Below are positions 1 through 5,073 of a stretch of 6,348 nucleotides of DNA, one piece after another. The notes under the pieces are model-generated. The model searched no databases, had not been told where the DNA came from, and worked only from the letters and a program-made list of their open reading frames with translations. The stretch is taken from contig JAADHL010000275.1 in the NCBI GenBank assembly GCA_013151875.1, positions 1 through 6,348 of the forward strand, read 5' to 3'. This DNA is from Deltaproteobacteria bacterium. GTDB taxonomy: Bacteria > Myxococcota_A > UBA9042 > DTJE01. Position 1 is the stretch's first letter. Each line of letters begins with the position of its first letter. Position numbers and translations under genes: made by a program.

Positions 1-136
1 ACGCCGCGTCGGCCTCAACCCCGGCGATCACCCCGTGGAGTTCCCCGATCATCCCGGAGGTCAGGACGTTTCCCTTGGGTAGGTCCAGGGTGGCTACGAC
101 CACCCGGCCGTCATGTCGTTTTTCGACGCCGACCAT
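1..136 (-). CDS. dch: Enoyl-CoA hydratase/isomerase family protein, probable cyclohexa-1,5-diene-1-carbonyl-CoA hydratase (5' end only)
   Basis: Only the first 45 codons are present; the gene runs off the left edge. Translation from the ATG at 136-134 begins MVGVEKRHDGRVVVATLDLP and continues with KGNVLTSGMIGEL. This is the usual N-terminal beta-hairpin of the crotonase fold (charged start, VxxxTLDxPxxN, then a helix). A strong Shine-Dalgarno, GGGAGGA, lies 5-6 nt upstream of the ATG. The gene begins 19 bp after the stop of the dehydrogenase, so the two are almost certainly co-transcribed. Known: in benzoyl-CoA degraders the dienoyl-CoA hydratase (Dch, BamR) makes 6-hydroxycyclohex-1-ene-1-carbonyl-CoA, the substrate of Had. 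Inference: the neighbour, and the PKxN form of the hairpin, which also occurs in Dch, make Dch the best guess. The oxyanion-hole and catalytic segments are outside the window, so another crotonase cannot be excluded. Confidence 0.65.
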   Translation of the reverse strand, partial: MVGVEKRHDGRVVVATLDLPKGNVLTSGMIGELHGVIAGVEADAA

Positions 137-155
137 GTCAGTCCTCCCTGTTGGA

Positions 156-1214
156 TTACGGCACCAGCACCGCGCGTTTTTCGATCCGGTGCGCCAGCGC
201 GTCGGCGAACACCTGGTTGATGTCGGCGAGGGCATGCTTTTCCACATTCCCCCTCACGTCCAGCCGGCCTTCCAGGGCCAGGTCTACCGCCTCCGGGTAC
301 AGGACCGGGTCGCAACCCCAGTTCCCGATGGCCTTTGCGTCGAAGGCCATCAGGTTGCTCAGGCGGATTTCGATCTTGTCCATGGTGAAGCCCACAACGG
401 ACAGGGTGGCGCCGTGGTTCAGCAGACCAAAGGCCGTCTTCTGTCCCGCGCCGGTGCCGCTGCACTCGAAGATGCGGTGGCAGGTGGAGGGCAGGCCCTC
501 GGCCTTCGTGAATTTCCTGATCTCGCCCTTCACGCCCCTTTCGTAGGCTGCCGTTGCGTTCAAGGTCAGAGACGCCCCTTTTGCCTTCGCGCCCTCCAGC
601 TTGCCGTCGTCCACGTCCACGGCCACTACCCGCGCCCCGAACAGGCCGGCGAGCTGGATCGCATAGGACCCTATGCCTCCGCAACCCACCACCACGGCCA
701 CGTCGCCCGCCTTGAGGCCGCTGCGTTTGATGGCCTGCAGCGGCGTTGTCACCGCGTCCGCCACCACCGACAAGGGCCACAGGTCATCCGCGGACAGGGT
801 CTTTGGCAGCGCGCACAGAAAGCGGGCCGGTACCTTGATGTGCGTGGCGAAGCCCCCGTTCATGTCGTTGCCCGGCATGACCTGGGCCTTGCAGATGTTT
901 CGCAGGCCCGCGCGGCACAGGTCGCACTCTCCGCAGGGCATCACCGCGGGCACGATGACCTGCTTTCCCACCAGATCAGAGACATCCGGACCGGCCGTCT
1001 GCACCGTGCCGCTTATCTCGTGGCCGAGGATCAGGGGGAGTTCGTGGCGGGTGGGCACCGAGCCGTTGTAAAACCCCAGGTCCGTGTGGCACAGACCGCA
1101 CCCCGACACCCTCACAACCGCTTCCCCGGGGCCAGGGTCTTCGATGGTGAAATCCCTGCGGTCCAGCGGCTCGTCGGCAGCCACGAAGAACCACCCTTGT
1201 GCCTGAATGGGCAT
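156..1214 (-). CDS. had: 6-hydroxycyclohex-1-ene-1-carbonyl-CoA dehydrogenase, zinc-type alcohol dehydrogenase family
   Basis: This is a 352-residue medium-chain dehydrogenase, the normal length for the family. It would oxidise the 6-hydroxy group of the cyclic enoyl-CoA to the 6-oxo compound in the cytoplasm, with NAD+, in the benzoyl-CoA pathway. Numbering is from the ATG at 1214. The catalytic-zinc segment GCGLCHTD has C42 (H43, D45 follow), and GHE has H65-E66. The four structural-zinc cysteines are C94, C97, C100 and C108. The Rossmann motif VGCGGIG lies at about 176-182, and D200 ends the second strand, which fits NAD+ rather than NADP+. The start MPIQAQGWFF and the HADLGFYNGSV-like stretch here (TDLGFYNGSV, 44-53) resemble Had/BamQ proteins as I remember them. 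The start at 1214 is preferred over the ATG at 1226 because GGAGGTGA lies between them, 5 nt from the second ATG. The gene leads an operon with the crotonase and is transcribed divergently from the amidohydrolase. The zinc-dehydrogenase call is near certain; the exact substrate is less so. Confidence 0.85.
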   Translation of the reverse strand: MPIQAQGWFFVAADEPLDRRDFTIEDPGPGEAVVRVSGCGLCHTDLGFYNGSVPTRHELPLILGHEISGTVQTAGPDVSDLVGKQVIVPAVMPCGECDLCRAGLRNICKAQVMPGNDMNGGFATHIKVPARFLCALPKTLSADDLWPLSVVADAVTTPLQAIKRSGLKAGDVAVVVGCGGIGSYAIQLAGLFGARVVAVDVDDGKLEGAKAKGASLTLNATAAYERGVKGEIRKFTKAEGLPSTCHRIFECSGTGAGQKTAFGLLNHGATLSVVGFTMDKIEIRLSNLMAFDAKAIGNWGCDPVLYPEAVDLALEGRLDVRGNVEKHALADINQVFADALAHRIEKRAVLVP

Positions 1215-1216
1215 GG

Positions 1217-1224
1217 TCACCTCC
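1217..1224 (-). promoter_or_regulatory. Shine-Dalgarno that decides the dehydrogenase start
   Basis: On the minus strand GGAGGTGA sits between two in-frame ATGs (1226 and 1214). It overlaps the last bases of the first ATG and is well spaced for the second, so it supports initiation at 1214. No comparable purine-rich site precedes the ATG at 1226; the sequence there is a run of A. Confidence 0.75.
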
Positions 1225-1256
1225 ATTGTTTTTTCGAATTTCTGGACCCGATTCCC

Positions 1257-1282
1257 TTAATACGTAGCAGGGCCGGAGTCAA
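1257..1282 (-). promoter_or_regulatory. Possible promoter for had-dch (weak match)
   Basis: Reading the minus strand, TTGACT (1282-1277) and TATTAA (1262-1257) are good sigma70-like hexamers, but the spacer is only 14 nt, well below the usual 16-18. Either the promoter is weak and activator-dependent, or the real start uses another pair. This is the best candidate in the 214 bp upstream of had; the call is tentative. Confidence 0.3.
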
Positions 1283-1288
1283 TGAGTT

Positions 1289-1304
1289 TTTGGTATTACC
1301 CAAA
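1289..1304. promoter_or_regulatory. Inverted repeat TTTGG-N6-CCAAA upstream of had
   Basis: The arms TTTGG (1289-1293) and CCAAA (1300-1304) are perfect inverted repeats around a 6-bp centre. They lie a few bases upstream of the candidate minus-strand -35 hexamer. The position would suit an activator or repressor site for had-dch. The arms are short and could arise by chance. Confidence 0.25.
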
Positions 1305-1335
1305 GCCACCGCCCGCATCGCGATTCGACGACGGT

Positions 1336-1353
1336 CACGGCACTTCGGCCGTG
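1336..1353. repeat. Inverted repeat CACGGC-N6-GCCGTG in the divergent region
   Basis: Six-base perfect arms, CACGGC (1336-1341) and GCCGTG (1348-1353), flank a 6-bp centre, just upstream of the plus-strand promoter. In DNA this rich in G and C such a repeat is not rare. It may be a second binding site for the regulator of the amidohydrolase promoter, or nothing. Confidence 0.25.
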
Positions 1354-1360
1354 GAGCAGT

Positions 1361-1379
1361 CTTGACGAACGGCGTCAAG
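1361..1379. promoter_or_regulatory. Operator-like palindrome CTTGACG-N5-CGTCAAG
   Basis: Perfect 7-bp arms (1361-1367 and 1373-1379) flank 5 bp. The left arm contains the -35 hexamer of the plus-strand promoter, and the right arm fills most of the -35/-10 spacer. A protein bound here would block RNA polymerase, so this looks like the operator of a dimeric repressor (TetR, GntR or MarR type). No regulator gene is visible in the window. Confidence 0.5.
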
Positions 1380-1389
1380 TCTATACACT
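1362..1389 (+). promoter_or_regulatory. Sigma70-like promoter of the amidohydrolase gene
   Basis: TTGACG (1362-1367) and TACACT (1384-1389) are separated by 16 nt. A start near 1396 would give a leader of about 33 nt, which contains the ribosome binding site AAGGAGG at 1414-1420, 8 nt from the ATG at 1429. Confidence 0.55.
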
Positions 1390-1428
1390 CAATCGGACAC
1401 AGGCCGGAAGGTAAAGGAGGAGTACGGG

Positions 1429-2277
1429 ATGGCGGAGCTCAAGGCAATAGATACCCTTTTCCCATTGCTTTCGAAGGACTGGAAACAGAGCTGGGTCAAT
1501 GCCACCAACTCCCCTGGAGAGCTGAAGTGCTCTGTTGAAGCGGCCTGGGGGGAAGGCTACGCCAGCGCGGATGAGATCGTGCGGGCCATGGACGAGGCAG
1601 GCATCGAAACGGCCCTGGCCACCGATCTCCTGGCTTGGTCATACCGGAGGCAGGAGCGGTTTGCCTTGGACATGACCGATGCTATATCGGACATGACCAC
1701 CCGATTTCCCGGAAGGGTGTTCGGCCTTGCGGACTACGACCCCTTCAAGATCAGGCAGAGCCTCGAAAAGCTGGAAGCCGACGTCGGTCAGCGCAACTAC
1801 AAAGGGGTGTACATCCATATTTATGGTTACGACATTCCCCTTGACCATCGCAGGATGTACCCCCTGTATGCCAAATGTGAAGAGATTGGCCTGCCCGTGT
1901 CCATGCAGACCGGGCATGTCCTGGAAGCCATGCCGAGCGAGCATGCCCGTCCCATATACCTCGACAGGATCGCCTGTGATTTCCCGGGACTCGTCCTCAT
2001 CGGGACCCACACGGGATATCCTTGGGTCGATGAGATGATCGCCTGCACAATGAAGTGGCCCAACGTCTATCTGAGCATCAGCGCCTGGCTTCCCAAGTAC
2101 TTCCATCCTTCCCTGACCAGCTTCATGAAATCCAGGGTCGCGTCCGAAAAGGTCCTCTTTGGCTCCAACGGGCTGTCCTGGAAACGGTACGTCGAGCAGA
2201 CGAGCCAGATGGGCCTCAGAGACGATTCACTGGAAAAAATTCTTTATTCAAACGCAAAGCGGGTCTTCAATCTCTGA
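1429..2277 (+). CDS. Amidohydrolase-2 (ACMSD-like) family protein with a degenerate metal site
   Basis: This 282-residue protein has the layout of the amidohydrolase-2 TIM-barrel family (ACMSD, gamma-resorcylate decarboxylase and relatives). It shows a helix with MDEAGIETAL (54-63), RFPGRVFGLADYDP (92-105), an LPVSMQTGH strand (155-163), GTHTGYPW (192-199) and VLFGSN (242-247) before the C-terminal helix. The usual ligands are mostly missing. The N-terminal D-x-H-x-H reads D8-T-L-F-P, and the Asp of the GTDxP motif is N247. H163 and H194 remain in the expected strands. No signal peptide is visible, so the protein should be cytoplasmic. The start is supported by AAGGAGG 8 nt upstream. It has its own promoter and is divergent from had, so it may share a regulator with the aromatic genes. 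Members of the family hydrolyse or decarboxylate small cyclic acids. Whether this one is active, and on what, cannot be told. It is not closely coupled to the cytochrome gene (163 bp gap). Confidence 0.8.
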   Translation: MAELKAIDTLFPLLSKDWKQSWVNATNSPGELKCSVEAAWGEGYASADEIVRAMDEAGIETALATDLLAWSYRRQERFALDMTDAISDMTTRFPGRVFGLADYDPFKIRQSLEKLEADVGQRNYKGVYIHIYGYDIPLDHRRMYPLYAKCEEIGLPVSMQTGHVLEAMPSEHARPIYLDRIACDFPGLVLIGTHTGYPWVDEMIACTMKWPNVYLSISAWLPKYFHPSLTSFMKSRVASEKVLFGSNGLSWKRYVEQTSQMGLRDDSLEKILYSNAKRVFNL

Positions 2278-2298
2278 ATCAGGCCCGCGTAGCCTCAC

Positions 2299-2353
2299 AT
2301 AAACATATTGTTCATGAATTATGATAAACATTGTCCTGATTAAAAACATATTG
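2299..2353 (+). repeat. Three direct repeats of an AAACATATTG-like element upstream of the cytochrome promoter
   Basis: The copies are ATAAACATATTG (2299-2310), ATAAACATTG (2324-2333, two bases shorter) and AAAAACATATTG (2342-2353). The last one runs into the -35 hexamer. The stretch is strikingly AT-rich compared with its surroundings and also holds the palindrome TTCATGAA (2311-2318). This is the expected geometry of activator sites, or of an UP-like element, in front of a regulated promoter. Confidence 0.4.
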
Positions 2354-2379
2354 ACTTGTATTCCGATAGGATCTATCTA
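2351..2379 (+). promoter_or_regulatory. Sigma70-like promoter of the octaheme cytochrome gene
   Basis: TTGACT (2351-2356) and TATCTA (2374-2379) are 17 nt apart. Transcription starting near 2386 would give a leader of about 55 nt. The -10 region is overlapped by the short palindrome GATAG-GAT-CTATC (2365-2377), a possible regulator site. The ribosome binding site GGAGGA (2427-2432) follows, 8 nt before the ATG. Confidence 0.55.
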
Positions 2380-2390
2380 GCAAGCGGCGA

Positions 2391-2407
2391 ATGGGCCAAA
2401 AGCCCAT
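2391..2407 (+). other. Hairpin near the 5' end of the cytochrome mRNA
   Basis: ATGGGC (2391-2396) pairs perfectly with GCCCAT (2402-2407) around a CAAAA loop. It sits within the first bases of the predicted transcript and leaves the ribosome binding site free. There is no T-run after it, so it is not a rho-independent terminator for the amidohydrolase. A 5' stabilising hairpin or a small control element are options. Confidence 0.4.
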
Positions 2408-2440
2408 CATTGAAATCTGGTTTGGCGGAGGATAGACGAA

Positions 2441-4645
2441 ATGAAGCTGCGCATAATCATGTGTGGAGCGCTTCTGTGGCTGCCATTGGCTGGTTGCGGC
2501 AGTAGCGGCGGCGGCAGTGACACCGGTGGAACCGACCTGGGCGGACAGGATGCAGTGACAGACCCAGGTGGTGCTGATGTCATCGATCAGGATCTCGGGA
2601 CTCCGGACGTACCGGGCCAGGACATCACGACACCTGACATTCCCGGCAACGATGTGGCCGGCGATACGGGCCAGGACACCACCACCCCGGCCATTACCGG
2701 GACTGTGACGGATCCCACCGGCGCCGGGGTCGAAGGGGCGAGCGTGGTCTTCGTCGTCGCCGCTGACGTTGAAACCACCGGCTCTGTACAGCCTCTCGAG
2801 GACCTGGCTGCCAAGGCCGACACCAAGGGCTATTCCGTGGCCACGACTGCTGCCGACGGAACATGGTCCCTGACCGGCGTCGCAGACGGCGATTACTTCC
2901 CGGTGGTCCTCCCGGCCGCTGGGGACAGCGTACACCTCCCGGGCGCCATTCGAGAGGCTGTTTCGGTCAACGGAGGCGTCGCCAGTGCGGCCGTGGACAT
3001 CGAAATCACTCAGGCCCCGTCGCCCAGCGCGACCTATATCGGGTCTGATGAATGCTTGAAGTGTCACAACAAGACTTCGTTGACCCACACACTTCACTTT
3101 GTCGGCCTTCGCGCTCCCGGGGTCGTCAACAACCTGCAGGACCTGTCCGATTACGCGGTTTCGGACGGAGGGCTGGCCCAGTTCACCGATCCTGGCACCT
3201 GCATCACCTTCCCTGCGAAGGGCAACACCCACTATGCGCTGCTGAGCAGCGATGCGGAAGGCTACTATCTGCAGATGGCGGACGACGCGGACTGTACGAC
3301 GCTGAGCGCCAAGTACAAGATGGCCTTTACCTATGGAGGTGAAGGACTCTATAAACAGCGCTATATGTTCCTGGTGGGACCGGCCGGCGCCCCTGGGACC
3401 AAGCACGTTGCCGCGGACGGCGGTGATTCCTATTATTATCCCGCACCCTTCCAGTGGAACGAGTCCGGGCCCGACCCGGCAGCCTTTGGTGAGAACGGCG
3501 AGTTCTCCGGAAAATGGATCCCGCCGGTCAACGACGGTGACAACGCCTTCGCTCCGGACGGCGCAAACACCGGACTGGCCCCCGAGGAGTCGTTCGCAGC
3601 CGACTGCGGTGGCTGCCACGGCGGAACCGGCCTTACCGTCAACGGAAACGGGGACTTCATCCCAAGCTTCATCGATGCGATTGCACCCGACATCTACGCT
3701 GGAAACATCGGCTGCGAAAAGTGCCACGGCCCAGGGTCCGAGCACAAGGCGGCCGGCGGAAACGGTGTCGCCGTGGTCGTGCCTCCCGACCTTACGCCGG
3801 GACGCGCAATCATGATCTGCGGCACCTGCCACCAGCGCGGCCACGGCCACAGCATCCTTGACGAAGAAGGCAATCACGCTGGTTTCGCATCGACGGGTGA
3901 CCTGACCAAGGACGCCGAGATCACTGTTTTCAAACCTGGAATGAGCGCCGCTGCATTCCATGGTCAGGCTGACGGAAACAACATCCAGCCGGCCTTCGGG
4001 ACCGCGGCCGGCTACTGGGAAGCGATCAACTACACCACCGACAAGCACTCCTGGCAGGACAAGACCAAGGGGTACGGGTCGCTGTTCGATCACTCGAAGG
4101 GCCACCATCAGCAGTACATGGACGTCGTGCGCACCACGATGTTCCGCAATGATCGCGAACTCCTGGTCTGCGCATCCTGCCATGACCCGCACGGCAGTGC
4201 TCAGGAACACCAGCTCCAGCTCAATGCGGACGACAATGCCCTGTGCCTGGACTGCCACAATGGCGATGAGGTAGCCAAGGGCGGCTTCGACGCCATTACC
4301 GAGGATATGGTGGCCGCTCTCATAGGCTCGGGTACGACGGATCCGGCCATCGGCACGGCGGTCGAAGGCCACATGAGCAGCAAGGCGAGCATGAGCGCGT
4401 CATACGATCCGACGGGAACCGGGATCGGTCGCTGCATCAAGTGCCACATGCCAAAGACCGCAAAGACCGCCCGTTGGCACGATATGGCGAACGGCTATCG
4501 TGAGGGTGACATCCACTCCCACACCTTCGACGTCATGACCGAGGAAGTGGTCAACGCCATGTTTACAGGCGAGGGCGATGATCCGCTGAAGGTAACGCCG
4601 TCCGGCTATACCAACAACTGCGGCGGCTGTCACAGCCTGCCCTGA
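2441..4645 (+). CDS. Lipid-anchored octaheme c-type cytochrome with N-terminal carboxypeptidase-regulatory-like domain
   Basis: The 734-residue protein starts with a lipoprotein signal: K2/R4, a hydrophobic core and lipobox L16-A-G-C19. Gly at +2 fits outer-membrane sorting. Residues 20-82 form a Gly/Asp/Thr/Pro-rich linker. Residues 84-190 (ITGTVTDPTGAGVEGASVVF, later DGTWSLTGVADGDY) look like a carboxypeptidase-regulatory-like beta-sandwich. Eight CxxCH haem sites start at C205, C389, C425, C460, C577, C602, C665 and C727. The pair 577/602 with CASCHDPHG fits the doubled-CxxCH pattern, and CIKCHMP with a later HSHTF recalls nitrite-reductase and c554-like multihaem proteins. Many other histidines could serve as distal ligands. 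About 180 residues separate haems 1 and 2. They contain YKQRYMFLVG, YYYPAPFQWN and the only two mature non-haem, non-lipid cysteines, C254 and C285. The start is supported by GGAGGA 8 nt upstream. The likely role is electron transfer at the outer membrane or cell surface; enzymatic activity is possible but not shown. The gene appears monocistronic, with its own promoter. Confidence 0.9.
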   Translation: MKLRIIMCGALLWLPLAGCGSSGGGSDTGGTDLGGQDAVTDPGGADVIDQDLGTPDVPGQDITTPDIPGNDVAGDTGQDTTTPAITGTVTDPTGAGVEGASVVFVVAADVETTGSVQPLEDLAAKADTKGYSVATTAADGTWSLTGVADGDYFPVVLPAAGDSVHLPGAIREAVSVNGGVASAAVDIEITQAPSPSATYIGSDECLKCHNKTSLTHTLHFVGLRAPGVVNNLQDLSDYAVSDGGLAQFTDPGTCITFPAKGNTHYALLSSDAEGYYLQMADDADCTTLSAKYKMAFTYGGEGLYKQRYMFLVGPAGAPGTKHVAADGGDSYYYPAPFQWNESGPDPAAFGENGEFSGKWIPPVNDGDNAFAPDGANTGLAPEESFAADCGGCHGGTGLTVNGNGDFIPSFIDAIAPDIYAGNIGCEKCHGPGSEHKAAGGNGVAVVVPPDLTPGRAIMICGTCHQRGHGHSILDEEGNHAGFASTGDLTKDAEITVFKPGMSAAAFHGQADGNNIQPAFGTAAGYWEAINYTTDKHSWQDKTKGYGSLFDHSKGHHQQYMDVVRTTMFRNDRELLVCASCHDPHGSAQEHQLQLNADDNALCLDCHNGDEVAKGGFDAITEDMVAALIGSGTTDPAIGTAVEGHMSSKASMSASYDPTGTGIGRCIKCHMPKTAKTARWHDMANGYREGDIHSHTFDVMTEEVVNAMFTGEGDDPLKVTPSGYTNNCGGCHSLP
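2498..2686 (+). repeat. Low-complexity Gly/Asp/Thr/Pro linker coding region of the cytochrome
   Basis: This codes for residues 20-82, just after the lipid-anchor cysteine, with repeated D-x-x-x-PD-(V/I)-PG-x-D units (PDVPGQD, PDIPGND). The DNA contains an 11-bp direct repeat, GGGCCAGGACA, at 2614-2624 and 2668-2678, 54 bp or 18 codons apart, so copy changes would stay in frame. Such acidic linkers are common in surface lipoproteins of deltaproteobacterial lineages and probably space the haem domain away from the membrane. Confidence 0.5.
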
Positions 4646-4650
4646 TTCCC

Positions 4651-4667
4651 GCCCCGGATTTCCGGGC
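4651..4667 (+). terminator. GC-rich hairpin directly after the cytochrome stop codon (possible terminator)
   Basis: CCCGG (4653-4657) pairs with CCGGG (4662-4666) around ATTT, and one more G-C pair is possible with a bulged C. It starts 6 nt after the stop codon. No T-run follows, so it is not a classical intrinsic terminator. It may protect the 3' end or act together with Rho. Confidence 0.35.
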
Positions 4668-4726
4668 TGAAGCAAACCGACCCACATAACCACACGAAAC
4701 CAACCAAGGCCGATTTTCACTCGATT

Positions 4727-4762
4727 CCAGCCGGCCAATGATGCCCTACGAGGTCCGGCTGG
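4727..4762. terminator. Stem-loop between convergent genes (possible bidirectional terminator)
   Basis: CCAGCCGG (4727-4734) is perfectly complementary to CCGGCTGG (4755-4762), with a 20-nt loop. An alternative 6-bp pairing, CCGGCC (4731-4736) with GGCCGG (4761-4766), overlaps it. It lies between the 3' ends of the cytochrome gene (plus) and the small CxxC gene (minus), where a shared terminator is expected. There is no T-run on either side, so the function is uncertain. Confidence 0.35.
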
Positions 4763-4824
4763 CCGGAAGAGCCCACCATGGCGCAGCTACAATGCCTGGC
4801 GGCGTAGTTCGATCAGGCGTCGTG

Positions 4825-5034
4825 TCAGCGGCGGCGCGTATAAATCGTGCGGAAACGGTTGGCATCGGCCATGAGGCATGTTGAGCAATCCGCGCCTGAG
4901 ACAGGGGGCAGCGGCTCCAGCAGGACCTCGAAGCCGAGTTCCTCGTAGGTCGCGGCTATTTCGGACAGGCGCGGCTCGTCGTATGCGGTCCGCTTTTCCC
5001 AACCCTGCGCGATCAGTTCTTCTTCACGAGTCAC
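4825..5034 (-). CDS. Small CxxC-containing protein of unknown function
   Basis: The 69-residue product reads MTREEELIAQGWEKR at the start, then DEPRLSE, YEELGFEVLLEPLPP, a C50-S-T-C53 pair and a basic end FRTIYTRRR. I do not recognise a named family. The balanced composition, the alpha-beta pattern and the CxxC suggest a real soluble protein, perhaps binding a metal with other ligands. The GTG at 5034 is preferred because GAGG lies 5 nt upstream and because it falls beyond the palindrome at 5063-5073. A GTG at 5079 would give 84 residues, overlap the end of the oxidoreductase gene and lacks a ribosome binding site. It follows the oxidoreductase on the same strand after 38 bp, so the two are probably co-transcribed and this may be a partner of the enzyme. 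It ends facing the cytochrome gene. Confidence 0.65.
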   Translation of the reverse strand: MTREEELIAQGWEKRTAYDEPRLSEIAATYEELGFEVLLEPLPPVSGADCSTCLMADANRFRTIYTRRR

Positions 5035-5062
5035 AACGACCTCGTAAAAGGAGGAAAATACG

Positions 5063-5073
5063 GGGTCAGACCC
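5063..5073. repeat. REP-like palindrome GGGTC-A-GACCC at the oxidoreductase stop codon
   Basis: A perfect 5-1-5 palindrome lies inside ATACGGGGTCAGACCCTA. Its right end shares base 5073 with the TAG stop of the oxidoreductase gene. From memory, GGGGTCAGACCC with adjacent AT-rich bases is a frequent dispersed motif in many environmental genomes, often associated with IS200-like (REP-associated) transposases. Only this one copy is seen here, so the assignment as a mobile-repeat remnant is inference. Confidence 0.4.

Noticed and set aside
75..1538. Open frame of 487 codons on the plus strand opposite had
   Set aside because: It is antisense to a clear zinc dehydrogenase and runs through the divergent promoter region into the amidohydrolase start. 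The His/Arg/Gln-rich translation matches no known family.
2281..2295. Possible terminator AGGC-N7-GCCT after the amidohydrolase stop
   Set aside because: The stem is only 4 bp, with no T-run and a large loop, too weak to call.
2312..4372. Open frame of 686 codons on the minus strand opposite the cytochrome gene
   Set aside because: It is antisense to a gene with eight CxxCH motifs, a lipobox and a ribosome binding site. The translation has no recognisable domain. Long antisense frames are common in GC-rich genes.
4787..5002. 71-codon minus-strand frame overlapping the small CxxC gene
   Set aside because: It is in a different frame from the better-composed CxxC protein, is Arg/Ala/Pro-rich and has no good ribosome binding site.
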